DNA of 24,706 bases from Bacteroidota bacterium (lineage in GTDB: Bacteria > Bacteroidota > Bacteroidia > Chitinophagales > Chitinophagaceae). Made by a program: the position numbers and the translations under genes. The stretch lies in NCBI GenBank assembly GCA_023409675.1, contig JAEYRC010000227.1:1-24706 (forward strand). Direction: 5' to 3'. A model generated the notes under the pieces. That model was not told the origin of the DNA. It was given only the letters and a program-made list of their open reading frames with translations, and searched no databases. Below, in pieces: positions 8,647 through 16,385 of this stretch. Positions within the stretch are counted from its first letter, which is position 1. Each line of letters starts with the position of its first letter.

Positions 8647-10068
8647 TTAATCCCTTACGGGTCCTAAAAAATTTGTTTTTATTACATCGATCAATTGATC
8701 TCCCTGGTACAGGCCAAGTTCAATATTCAGTTTTCGTTCGGTAATGATATTGCGGGGAAGAATAACAAAGAATGAACCTGCTCCCTGTCCTTCATTTTTA
8801 ACGATAATATCATGGCCGCCGATCAGTTGAACATCACCCTGTTGACTGGTAAGACGAATGTTCAATGGAACATCATGATCTGTTTTATTCACCACCTTGA
8901 TATTGTACAGGTTGGAAACACTATCTGTTCCACGCTCCTGGTAAAGCATTCCGGGTGTACGCATAATGGTGGCATCAATATCTTTCCTGGAGATGAGCAG
9001 GAAGCTCAGCAGGCCGGTTAATATCACCAGCAACACCAGGTACATCTTCATTCTTCCCGTAAAACGCAGGGGTTTTTTGTCGCGGATACCGTTCTCCGAA
9101 GCATAACGGATAAGACCTGTAGGGCGGTTGATCTTTAGCATGATGGCATCACAGGCATCTATACACGCCGTACAACCTACACATTCCATCTGGGTGCCAT
9201 TTCGGATATCGATTCCTGTTGGACAAACATCCACACACTGAAAGCAGTCGATACAGTCGCCGTTTGCATCAGGCTGGGTTTTGTTGTATTTTCCACGGGG
9301 CTCACCACGTTCGTAATCATAGGCCACCACCATGGAATTCTGCTCGAGTAAATCGCTCTGCAGGCGGCCATAGGGACACACAACCGTACAGACCTGTTCC
9401 CGGAAATACGCGTAAACAAAATAAAACACCCCGGAAAAAACCAGAATGGAAATCAGGCCGCCAATATGTGCTGTTACTGGTTCGGTGATGATCTTTTGCA
9501 GCTCCTTCATGCCGATGATATAGGCCAGGAAGAAGTTGGCGATGATGAACGACATGAGAAAAAACACCAGGTGTTTTAGTCCTTTCTTCATGATCTTCTC
9601 GCGTGTCCAGGGCGATTTGGCCAGCATTCTCTGGGCGGCGGCATCGCCTTCAATATAATATTCAATCTTCCGAAAGAACATTTCCATAAAGATGGTCTGG
9701 GGGCAAACCCATCCGCAGAACAATCGCCCAAAGGCGGCGGTGAACAGCACGATAAATACAATGAAGGCCACCATGCCGAGTCCGAAAATAAAGAAATCCT
9801 GGGGCCAGAAGATTTTTCCGAAAATGATGAATTTCGCTTCAGGAATATTGAACATGAACAGGGGTCGTCCATTTATATGAATGAACGGCATGGTGAAAAA
9901 AAGGACAAAGAAAAACCAGGAAACCACTGTTCGTGCACGGTAAAATTTACCGGATGGCTTTTTCGCAAATATCCATTTACGTTTTCCTTTCTCGTCTACA
10001 GTAGCGATCCGGTCGCGGAAAGCTTCTGAACTTTTTCGTTTGTCTGATCTCGTATCTGCAATACTCAA
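8647..10068 (-). CDS. ccoG: CcoG/FixG/RdxA ferredoxin-like cbb3 maturation protein
   Basis: This is a membrane iron-sulfur protein of 473 residues needed for cbb3 oxidase maturation. In the family it is a cupric reductase that supplies Cu(I). Membrane helices occur at about residues 47-65, 92-115, 165-186 and 203-222. Between them is the NapH-type motif CGWVCPQ (Cys118, Cys122), and CTVVCPYGRLQSD follows at about 227. Two ferredoxin motifs come next: Cys272, 275, 278, 282 (DCIDCFQCVDVCP) and Cys296, 299, 302, 306 (ECVGCTACIDACD). A further helix (about 338-357) precedes the C-terminal FixG immunoglobulin-like domain. It starts 10 bases after ccoP ends. All cluster cysteines are present, so the protein looks functional. 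Confidence 0.95.
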   Translation of the reverse strand: MSIADTRSDKRKSSEAFRDRIATVDEKGKRKWIFAKKPSGKFYRARTVVSWFFFVLFFTMPFIHINGRPLFMFNIPEAKFIIFGKIFWPQDFFIFGLGMVAFIVFIVLFTAAFGRLFCGWVCPQTIFMEMFFRKIEYYIEGDAAAQRMLAKSPWTREKIMKKGLKHLVFFLMSFIIANFFLAYIIGMKELQKIITEPVTAHIGGLISILVFSGVFYFVYAYFREQVCTVVCPYGRLQSDLLEQNSMVVAYDYERGEPRGKYNKTQPDANGDCIDCFQCVDVCPTGIDIRNGTQMECVGCTACIDACDAIMLKINRPTGLIRYASENGIRDKKPLRFTGRMKMYLVLLVILTGLLSFLLISRKDIDATIMRTPGMLYQERGTDSVSNLYNIKVVNKTDHDVPLNIRLTSQQGDVQLIGGHDIIVKNEGQGAGSFFVILPRNIITERKLNIELGLYQGDQLIDVIKTNFLGPVRD

Positions 10069-10078
10069 TTCCTGAATT

Positions 10079-11215
10079 TTAGGGTTTGTCTGTTGACATT
10101 GTTACTTCATTTTCGGCTGCCTGTTCCTTATAGATGTCACCCTGGGGCTCCTTCGCGTTAGGGGGGTTGGTGCCTTCGAGTTTTTTAAGGAAACTGGTTA
10201 GCTGAGCGATCTGCATGGGGGAAAAATCATCCTTCCAGCTTTTCATCCCTTTATCGGGCCAGCCGTATTTGATCGACTTGAATACATCACTTAGCGAACC
10301 ACCATGCATCCAGTATTCATCAGTCAGGTTAGGTCCGACGGTTCCTTCACCAGCTTGGCCATGACAGGCAGCGCAATTAATGCTGTATAATTTTTTTCCT
10401 GCTGCAATATCACTTTCCGCCGACAGCAGCACTACGGTATTTTCATCAACATTGTTGGCGGCATTTTTAAGGTATTCCGCTTTTTGTTTTTCGGCTCTGG
10501 CCATTTCAATCTGTAATTCTTCTGCACTTAAAGGTGCGCTTTCAGCAACATGATACCGCCACAAATACACGACGCCGATAATGATTGTCAGGTAAAATCC
10601 ATACAGCCACCAGGGGGGAAGCCGGTTGTCGAGTTCTTTTATGCCATCATAATCATGATCCAGTTCGATATCCGCTTCCTGTTCGATGGGTTTGAAGCTG
10701 TTCATCTTTTTCCACCAAGTGGCAAACGCGGCTTTCCATCGAACGGTAAATGGTTCTTTCTCCACTGCTTCTGTTTCAGGTAATTCGGGGCGAAGCACCT
10801 GTTTTACCTGGAAGAGAAGGATAAAGATGACCAGCAGTTCAACGATCAGTACGCCCGTCATAAAGTAAAATGCCGTGGCACTGAGTCCGCCCGGAAATTG
10901 CTGGGCCGTGGTCACTACCGGTACGGTATCCTGGGCAGTCGATGCAACAGGGAGAAGTACAGCCAGCAGTAGGGCAGAAACGATACCGCCGGTGGATTGT
11001 TTCTTTTCCTCCTCACGTTTATAGTTAGCCGCACCGATGAGGATGTTGGCCAGCAGGGCGATCGCCAGCAGCAGGATGAACATGATAATCACCATGGTTA
11101 ATACCACCGGGTCGTTGATGCTGGAAGGTTTAGGCGGACCTGCAGCCCAGCCGGTCAGTGGTGCGATGAGGACCGAAAGGAAAAATACAGCTATTCTTGA
11201 AGCACTGGTGCGCAT
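10079..11215 (-). CDS. ccoP: cbb3-type cytochrome c oxidase subunit III (CcoP), one haem c
   Basis: This is the membrane-anchored c-type cytochrome subunit that passes electrons towards CcoO/CcoN. It has 378 residues. A signal-like helix (1-25) is followed by several hydrophobic segments at about 35-62, 78-96 and 113-136. Then comes the CcoP landmark LDNRLPPWWLYGFYLTII with its helix. A single cytochrome c domain has the haem motif CAACH, with GTVGPNLTDEYWMHGG and GMKSW supplying the likely axial methionine region. Proteobacterial CcoP carries two haem-c motifs; only one is present here, as is usual in Bacteroidetes (recalled knowledge). It lies between ccoQ and ccoG with gaps of 16 and 10 bases. 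Confidence 0.94.
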   Translation of the reverse strand: MRTSASRIAVFFLSVLIAPLTGWAAGPPKPSSINDPVVLTMVIIMFILLLAIALLANILIGAANYKREEEKKQSTGGIVSALLLAVLLPVASTAQDTVPVVTTAQQFPGGLSATAFYFMTGVLIVELLVIFILLFQVKQVLRPELPETEAVEKEPFTVRWKAAFATWWKKMNSFKPIEQEADIELDHDYDGIKELDNRLPPWWLYGFYLTIIIGVVYLWRYHVAESAPLSAEELQIEMARAEKQKAEYLKNAANNVDENTVVLLSAESDIAAGKKLYSINCAACHGQAGEGTVGPNLTDEYWMHGGSLSDVFKSIKYGWPDKGMKSWKDDFSPMQIAQLTSFLKKLEGTNPPNAKEPQGDIYKEQAAENEVTMSTDKP

Positions 11216-11231
11216 AAGGGTTCTGGTTTTA

Positions 11232-11393
11232 TTATTTATCCAGGGGGATATTACTGAGTTCTTTAATGGTTTGTTTGTCGGCGGTGAAAACCCACACGAT
11301 CATAACAAGAAAGAAGAGGAAAAATATTCCGAAGGAAGCCATCGCGATGATATCCACCCCCGATATTTTTTCCAGATAATGAATGAATTTCAT
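11232..11393 (-). CDS. ccoQ: CcoQ-like small cbb3 oxidase subunit
   Basis: I translated this gene by hand from the minus strand. It reads MKFIHYLEKISGV, then a helix DIIAMASFGIFFLFFLVMIVWVF, then TADKQTIKELSNIPLDK and a stop, 53 residues in all. A single membrane helix followed by a short charged tail that includes a NIPL motif is the CcoQ pattern. Its position between ccoNO and ccoP with gaps of 27 and 16 bases is the standard ccoNOQP order. CcoQ stabilises the assembled oxidase in other bacteria. It is short enough to be missed by gene callers. Confidence 0.9.
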   Translation of the reverse strand: MKFIHYLEKISGVDIIAMASFGIFFLFFLVMIVWVFTADKQTIKELSNIPLDK

Positions 11394-11420
11394 GTACTAA
11401 ATTTTTAAACGTTTTTGTGC

Positions 11421-12884
11421 TTATTTAACCCCGACATCTGTCTTACCCGCTTCGCCTTTGATATCTGTACCGATACGTTGCAGGTATGCGATCAGGGCGA
11501 CGATCTCCGCGGTTTTGGGTGTTTCGATCTTATCTCTTTTCAGGTTGTCCTGTATTTTTCCGGCCTGGTTGAGCAATTCCTGGTTGGCTATCTTATCGTA
11601 ACCTTCCGGGTACGGAACACCCAGCGTTTGCATAGCCCTGATTCTTGATCCGGTAGTGGCCGTGTCGATCTTATCATCCAGCAGCCAGGAATAGGTAGGC
11701 ATGATGGATCCGGGTGACATCGACTGCGGATCAAGCATGTGGTTGTAGTGCCAGCTATCGGGATATTTACCACCGCTTCTTGCCAGATCGGGTCCGGTTC
11801 GTTTACTGCCCCACTGGAAGGGGTGATCGTAAATAAACTCACCGGCTTTGGAATATTCGCCATAACGGGCAACCTCATCCCGGAAAGGCCGGATCATTTG
11901 AGAGTGACAGGTATAACAGCCTTCCCGCACATAAATATCTCGTCCATGCAATTCCAGCGGCGTATAAGGTTTTACGCTGGTGATGGTTGGGATATTTGAT
12001 TTGATAAGGAAGGTGGGGACCATTTCCAAAATACCGCCAATGGCTACAACAATAAGACTGGCGATCAGCAGGGTGAAGGGGCGACGTTCGATCCAGCGAT
12101 GCCAGTGTTCTTTTGTGGCATGTTCTTTCTTAACGATCGGCGCAGCTTCCGCATATTCATTGGCCACGAACTTCCCTTGTAATACGGTTTTACGCAGATT
12201 ATAGACCATTATGAATACACCGGTAAGGTATAATGCTCCGCCAATGCTGCGGGTGATGTACATGGGAATGATGTTGGTCACTGTTTCCAGGAACTGGAAT
12301 TTCAACTGGCCTTCTTCAGTAAATGTTTTCCACATCTGGGCCTGTGCAAATCCTGCCCAGTAGAGCGGTACCGCATATAAGACGATCCCGATCGTTCCCA
12401 GCCAGAAGTGATTGGTGGCCAGTTTTTTGGAATACAATGGGGTATTGAACATTTTCGGAATCAGGTAATACATGATCCCAAAAGCCATGAAACCGTTCCA
12501 GCCGAGACCGCCGATATGTACGTGCGCTACGATCCAGTCGGTGTAGTGCGCTATGGCGCTAACATTCTTCAGGCTGAGCATCGGGCCTTCGAAAGTGGCC
12601 ATGCCATAGCAGGTGATAGCGACCACAAAAAATTTCAGCACGGGTTCTTCCCGAACCTTATCCCATGCTCCACGTAAGGTGAACAGACCATTAAGCATGC
12701 CGCCCCATGATGGCGCGATCAGCATAACGGAGAAGACTACCCCAAGCGATTGTGCCCATTCCGGCAGCGCGGTATAAAGCAGGTGATGCGGTCCGGCCCA
12801 GATATAAATAAAGATGAGGGCCCAAAAGTGTATAATGGATAAGCGATAGGAATATACCGGCCTGTTGGCAGCCTTGGGAAGGAA
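11421..12884 (-). CDS. ccoO: CcoN C-terminal half (helices VII-XII) plus CcoO domain, no start codon of its own
   Basis: This is the continuation after the internal stop in the same frame. Codons 224-276 (12884-12726) are open and contain YIWAGPHHLLYTALPEW: Tyr250 is the tyrosine expected to cross-link to His206, and His256/His257 are copper-B ligands. No ATG occurs until Met277 at 12725, so a restart there would lose these residues. Further on, VAHVHIGGLGW supplies His344 and His346 (haem ligands). The CcoO part follows a linker helix at about residues 495-515 and has haem motif CYTCH (Cys546, Cys549, His550) with SQMIRPFRDE, and a likely axial Met618 in IMPTYSWL. The C terminus ends TDVGVK. 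Confidence 0.85.
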   Translation of the reverse strand, partial: FLPKAANRPVYSYRLSIIHFWALIFIYIWAGPHHLLYTALPEWAQSLGVVFSVMLIAPSWGGMLNGLFTLRGAWDKVREEPVLKFFVVAITCYGMATFEGPMLSLKNVSAIAHYTDWIVAHVHIGGLGWNGFMAFGIMYYLIPKMFNTPLYSKKLATNHFWLGTIGIVLYAVPLYWAGFAQAQMWKTFTEEGQLKFQFLETVTNIIPMYITRSIGGALYLTGVFIMVYNLRKTVLQGKFVANEYAEAAPIVKKEHATKEHWHRWIERRPFTLLIASLIVVAIGGILEMVPTFLIKSNIPTITSVKPYTPLELHGRDIYVREGCYTCHSQMIRPFRDEVARYGEYSKAGEFIYDHPFQWGSKRTGPDLARSGGKYPDSWHYNHMLDPQSMSPGSIMPTYSWLLDDKIDTATTGSRIRAMQTLGVPYPEGYDKIANQELLNQAGKIQDNLKRDKIETPKTAEIVALIAYLQRIGTDIKGEAGKTDVGVK

Positions 12885-13553
12885 TTAATACATTAGTCCA
12901 AGGATGGGTGTAGTAAGGAAGAAGTCCACAGCATTATGGCCGTACCACCACTGAACCAGCGCGTCCTGAACGCCCGCATACCAGCTGTAACTTTTGAACA
13001 GGGTAACCGGAATGGAAAAGGAATTTACGATATGCAGCATGGCTACGGTTACCCAGGTGGCAATGTAAAACCAGATGGCAACATACAGGTGTTTCTCGCG
13101 ACGCTTCACGATCGTGGCCATCATATTGTATCCAAATACCACCCAGATAAGTGTAATGGCGATATCTACAGGCCATTCCAGCTCAGCATATTCTTTACCG
13201 GTGGTGTAACCCAGAAGCAGCGTGATGGCCGCGGTGACGATGATCAGTTGCCATCCCCAGAAATGGATCCAGCTCAGCGCATCACTGTACATGCGGGTTT
13301 TACAAAGGCGTTGCAGGGAGTAATAAACTCCCATAAAAATACAGTTGCCCACAAATGCAAAGATGATCGCGTTGGTATGAACCGGCCTTACCCGACCGAA
13401 GGTGGTGGGAGCGAAATCCATACTGGTTTGCGGCAGATACAATTGAATGGCTGCATATAACCCGAAGATCATTCCAATGATTCCCCAGAACAGCATGGCA
13501 TATGCGAAATATTTGACGATCTTATTGTCGTAATAAAACTTTTCTACCTGCAT
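12885..13553 (-). CDS. ccoN: CcoN N-terminal open segment (helices I-VI)
   Basis: This is the 222-residue open part before the internal stop. It begins MQVEKFYYDNKIVKYFAYAM. It contains the low-spin haem-b ligand region RPVHTNAIIF (His59) and the helix VI copper-B ligand in WWYGHNAVDFFLT (His206), and it ends TPILGLMY. Alone it lacks the active-site tyrosine, the other two copper-B histidines and both haem ligands of helix X. It therefore could not form an oxidase active site if translation really ends here. The start is preceded by the gap to ccoS, which is 41 bases long. Confidence 0.85.
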   Translation of the reverse strand: MQVEKFYYDNKIVKYFAYAMLFWGIIGMIFGLYAAIQLYLPQTSMDFAPTTFGRVRPVHTNAIIFAFVGNCIFMGVYYSLQRLCKTRMYSDALSWIHFWGWQLIIVTAAITLLLGYTTGKEYAELEWPVDIAITLIWVVFGYNMMATIVKRREKHLYVAIWFYIATWVTVAMLHIVNSFSIPVTLFKSYSWYAGVQDALVQWWYGHNAVDFFLTTPILGLMY

Positions 13554-13594
13554 TTAATTGATTTTTCGAAATGTTTAGTTGAGATGATACGCAC

Positions 13595-13765
13595 TTATTG
13601 ATTGAAATTTTTCTCTTCACTGTCATCACGGTCATCGAAGAGAATTCTTCTCGGTGGAGAAAAATCATCATCAAACTGGCCGTTTTTTAAACTCCAGATA
13701 AATGCCGCTAAGAACAGGGCGGCAACCGATATGCTGGCCACCAATAAAACAGCTATTACACTCAT
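13595..13765 (-). CDS. ccoS: CcoS cbb3 oxidase maturation protein
   Basis: This small membrane protein has 56 residues. It begins MSVIAVLLVASISVAALFLAAFIWSLKNGQFDDDFSPP, which is the CcoS signature: one helix, then W-x-x-K-x-G-Q-F-D-D. The family is needed for insertion of haem b and copper into CcoN. The start at 13765 is chosen because it begins the conserved part. A longer frame from 13858 would add 31 residues without similarity and would overlap the end of ccoI. The C-terminal tail is acidic and ends EEKNFNQ. It sits between ccoI (55 bases upstream) and ccoNO. An FNR-type site and a promoter-like element lie just upstream. Confidence 0.92.
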   Translation of the reverse strand: MSVIAVLLVASISVAALFLAAFIWSLKNGQFDDDFSPPRRILFDDRDDSEEKNFNQ

Positions 13766-13780
13766 CTGAATAAATTTTTG

Positions 13781-13788
13781 TAAAACTA
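13781..13788 (-). promoter_or_regulatory. Candidate -7 promoter element of the ccoS-NO-Q-P-G-H operon
   Basis: On the minus strand the sequence reads TAGTTTTA, one base from the Bacteroidetes -7 consensus TAnnTTTG. It lies 15 bases before the ccoS start codon. The FNR-type site at 13833-13846 is centred about 55 bases further upstream, so the site would be roughly 60-65 bases ahead of a start site placed just after this element, a classical activator position. No clear -33 TTG was found, so the call is tentative. Confidence 0.4.
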
Positions 13789-13820
13789 CCCTGTGGCGTA
13801 TGACAGAACTATGACGAACG

Positions 13821-16241
13821 TTAAAGGGGAAAATGATTTTTATCAATGCCAAACTCACGGTGCGCAGTAAGTTTCGACGCGCTATAGGTGAGCAGCATGA
13901 TGCTGATTGAACTTGCCGGCATCAGGATGGCTGCCACCAGGGGTGACAATAAAGCCTGAACCGCGAAATAGATTCCAGCAATATTGTACAGGATCGATAC
14001 GATGAAGCTGGCGATCACGATCTTGCGGTTTGCGGTACACAGCCGGATAAAACCCTGCAACTTCGGTAAGGCTGTGGCTTCCATGATACCATCACTGGCC
14101 GGGGTAAAATAGCCCGAATCATCAGTGAGGGCAATTCCGGTATGGCTTTCCCGTAAAGCGCCCGCGTCATTCAGTCCATCTCCGATCATCATCACTTTAC
14201 CGCCATCCTGTTGTAACTGACGTACAAAACGTAGTTTGTCTTCGGGCTGCTGGTTAAAATGCAATTGCACCTGGGGCCCCAGTAGTTGTTCGAGTACAGG
14301 TTGTTCCGATGGATTATCGCCGGAGATGACGCTTATGTTGTAATAGGGTGATAAGGTTTTGATCAGTTCCGTAACCCCCTCGCGGTAATGGTTGCGAATC
14401 GTAAATTTTCCATAATACTGATCATTGATCCGCAGGTGTACCGCTGTTCCATTCCCGTTGACTTCATTCAAACCGGTAAATTCCGCAGAACCCAGTCTGA
14501 TGTTGTTCTCCCATACCTTCCCACACACGCCTTTCCCGGTAAATTCCCTGAAATCCTTTACTGCAGCTCTGCCCGTGGTGTTCAGCGATGCAAATACGGC
14601 CTTACTCAGTGGGTGAGCGGATTGAACCATCACAGCAGCAATACTTTCCTTCAGTGTTTCTGTCAACGGTATTCCATTGTATGTCACATCCTGCCGCGAT
14701 GGATCTGTTAGGGTTCCGGTTTTGTCAAAGACAATATGCGTGGTTTTGCTGATTTGTTCGATCACACCGGCATTGCGCACAAACAATTTGTTTCTGCCCA
14801 GGATATTGATAATATGCCCATTCGTAAACGTATTCGACAACAGCAGGGCGCAGGGGCAGGCAATGATCAACACCGCTGTAACCGACGGAAAAATATTAGC
14901 CGGATTATTGAGTGCCCAGTATATTGCCGCGATGGTGGCGATGGTGAAAACGATAAGCGTAAAATACCGGCTGAGTAGATGAACAAAGGATGTTTTATTA
15001 AGTGTATCAGCCGCTTTATCCCGGTCTGAATCAGACCATAATTTCGTGAGGTAACTTTGAGAGACTTCCCGGATCACCAGCACTTCAATCATACCTCCGG
15101 TCTGTCGCCCGCCGGCATAAACGATCTCTCCCATTTCTTTCGATACCGGTACCGATTCGCCTGTAACGAAACTGTAATCGATATACGCTTTTCCGCGGGT
15201 GATAATACTGTCGGCAGGAATCAGTTCTTCATGATGAATGCGCAGGGTATCGCCGTTTCGGATGTCGGGAAGGGAGGTGGGTACTTCTTTATCCTCTTTT
15301 ACTACGGCTACCGCAATGGGAAAATAAGCCCTGAAATCGCGCTCGAACGATAAATGGGCATAAGTTTTTTCCTGCAACACCCGGCCGATCAGCATAAAAA
15401 ATACAATGCCGGCCATTGAGTCGAGGTAGCCTGCACCGGTATCGGTCAAAATCTCATATACACTTCGGCCGAAAGTCACCAAAATGGCCAGCGCGATCGG
15501 TGCATCAATATTCAGGAATTTATGTTTTAGCGCCTTATAACCTGATTCAAAGAATGGCCGCGCGCTATAAAAAAAAACCGGAAGCGACAACACCAGGTTC
15601 ATATACCGGAAGATCAGGCCCAGTTGTTCATCACCTTTGTCGAGACCCAGGTACTCCGGGAAACTCAGCAGCATGATGTTGGAAAAACAAAACCCGGCAA
15701 TTCCCAGCTGGTACAGGAGGCTGCGGTCGATAACCGGCTTTTTACCATTCAGATCGTTCAGGCTGATGTAGGGCTCATAACCGACAGAAGTCAGTAATTC
15801 GGCCAGTCCGCGTAGTGTGAGCTCTTTCCTGGAATACACCACCGTAACCTCTTTGCGTGGAAAGTTGACCGTACTGCTGATTACACCGGCATTGATTTTA
15901 TGCAGGTTTTCGAGCAGGTACAAACAGGAGCTGCAATGCATCTGCGGCAAATGCTGGGTTATATGTACCTGGTTTTCATCGGCAAACTGTACCAGTTGGC
16001 GGAAGATCTTCTCATCATCAAGAAAGGCGAACTTATTTCTGCGCGCAGGTTTTTTCAGGGTAATGCCCGGGTTTTCATTCAGGGCATAGTAATCACACAG
16101 GCCGTTTTTATCCAGGAGCTGGAAGACCATTTTACAGCCATCACAACAAAATACATGATCCTGTACCCGAATGGCTGAACCGGTACAGGCTTCACCGCAG
16201 TGATGACAGGCGGTTTCTTCAATAACTGGCGTTGGTTGCAT
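13821..16241 (-). CDS. ccoI: CcoI/FixI copper-transporting P-type ATPase
   Basis: This P1B-type ATPase delivers copper for the CcoN active site. It has 806 residues. The N-terminal cysteine-rich metal-binding region (CHHC at 12-15, FCCDGC at 31-36) is followed by an HMA-like domain with MHCSSC (Cys103, Cys106). The membrane ATPase core has TGES at 360-363 (actuator), CPC at 462-464 (membrane copper site), DKTGT with phosphorylated Asp506, the HP dipeptide at 543-544 and GDGLNDAGAL from 687. The Cys-rich N terminus is the feature that separates CcoI/CopA2 from housekeeping CopA. It is the first gene of the minus-strand block and is divergent from the receiver-Crp gene. All catalytic residues are intact. 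Confidence 0.95.
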   Translation of the reverse strand: MQPTPVIEETACHHCGEACTGSAIRVQDHVFCCDGCKMVFQLLDKNGLCDYYALNENPGITLKKPARRNKFAFLDDEKIFRQLVQFADENQVHITQHLPQMHCSSCLYLLENLHKINAGVISSTVNFPRKEVTVVYSRKELTLRGLAELLTSVGYEPYISLNDLNGKKPVIDRSLLYQLGIAGFCFSNIMLLSFPEYLGLDKGDEQLGLIFRYMNLVLSLPVFFYSARPFFESGYKALKHKFLNIDAPIALAILVTFGRSVYEILTDTGAGYLDSMAGIVFFMLIGRVLQEKTYAHLSFERDFRAYFPIAVAVVKEDKEVPTSLPDIRNGDTLRIHHEELIPADSIITRGKAYIDYSFVTGESVPVSKEMGEIVYAGGRQTGGMIEVLVIREVSQSYLTKLWSDSDRDKAADTLNKTSFVHLLSRYFTLIVFTIATIAAIYWALNNPANIFPSVTAVLIIACPCALLLSNTFTNGHIINILGRNKLFVRNAGVIEQISKTTHIVFDKTGTLTDPSRQDVTYNGIPLTETLKESIAAVMVQSAHPLSKAVFASLNTTGRAAVKDFREFTGKGVCGKVWENNIRLGSAEFTGLNEVNGNGTAVHLRINDQYYGKFTIRNHYREGVTELIKTLSPYYNISVISGDNPSEQPVLEQLLGPQVQLHFNQQPEDKLRFVRQLQQDGGKVMMIGDGLNDAGALRESHTGIALTDDSGYFTPASDGIMEATALPKLQGFIRLCTANRKIVIASFIVSILYNIAGIYFAVQALLSPLVAAILMPASSISIMLLTYSASKLTAHREFGIDKNHFPL
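13833..13846 (-). promoter_or_regulatory. FNR/FixK-type binding site ahead of ccoS
   Basis: The minus strand reads TTGAT-AAAA-ATCAT, matching 13 of 14 positions of TTGAT-N4-ATCAA with only the last base different. It lies inside the last codons of ccoI, centred 74 bases upstream of the ccoS start codon. The same class of site occurs at 16300. FNR/FixK proteins activate cbb3 genes in many bacteria. The likely binder here is the receiver-Crp protein encoded at 16386. Confidence 0.72.
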
Positions 16242-16299
16242 GTAGCGCGAAACTACATGCGCGGCTCTTCAGGTAAATTGACTGCACTCAGGAAGCGGA

Positions 16300-16313
16300 A
16301 TGATAATCATCAG
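16300..16313. promoter_or_regulatory. FNR/FixK-type binding site between ccoI and the receiver-Crp gene
   Basis: The sequence is ATGAT-AATC-ATCAG, with a perfect TGAT-N4-ATCA core and differences only at the outermost bases of TTGAT-N4-ATCAA. It is centred about 65 bases from the ccoI start and 79 bases from the receiver-Crp start, so it could serve both divergent genes, including autoregulation. Confidence 0.65.
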
Positions 16314-16385
16314 GGGTTGTACCTGTAGATAAATCATCGGGAAGCGGGAGTTTTGCTATTTTTACGCCAAGCAATTCATTACAGC

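Larger units (their letters stand above)
11421..13553 (-). pseudogene. ccoNO: Fused cbb3 oxidase subunits I+II (CcoN-CcoO), interrupted by an in-frame TAA
   Basis: This is the catalytic haem-copper subunit CcoN fused to the monohaem cytochrome subunit CcoO, the usual arrangement in Bacteroidetes. The frame from 13553 to 11421 has 711 codons. Codon 223 (12885-12887) is TAA; every other codon up to the final stop is open and family-like. The stop replaces the second tyrosine of the expected MYYFLPK sequence: MY precedes it and FLPKAANRPVYSYRLS follows. A single base change from TAT or TAC would produce it. The frame is unchanged on both sides, so this is not an indel. TAA also ends other genes here, so general reassignment is unlikely. 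Possibilities are a real nonsense mutation, a base-call error, or readthrough. The downstream and upstream operon genes are intact, which argues for a recent change or an error. Confidence 0.9.

Noticed and set aside
10079..11215. Loss of a haem-binding site in CcoP
   Set aside because: Only one CxxCH is present, but monohaem CcoP is the normal form in Bacteroidetes as far as I recall, so this is not a defect.
11421..12725. A separate gene starting at the ATG at 12725
   Set aside because: This ATG is Met277 in the middle of CcoN. The family sequence continues upstream in the same frame to the internal TAA, so it is not a natural start.
12726..12884. Frameshift as the cause of the split ccoNO
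   Set aside because: Both parts are in the same frame (13553 minus 12725 is a multiple of three) and every codon between is family-like, so only a single stop codon is responsible.
13766..13858. Longer ccoS start at 13858
   Set aside because: The extra 31 residues do not resemble CcoS, overlap ccoI and would contain the FNR-type site; the conserved protein starts at 13765.
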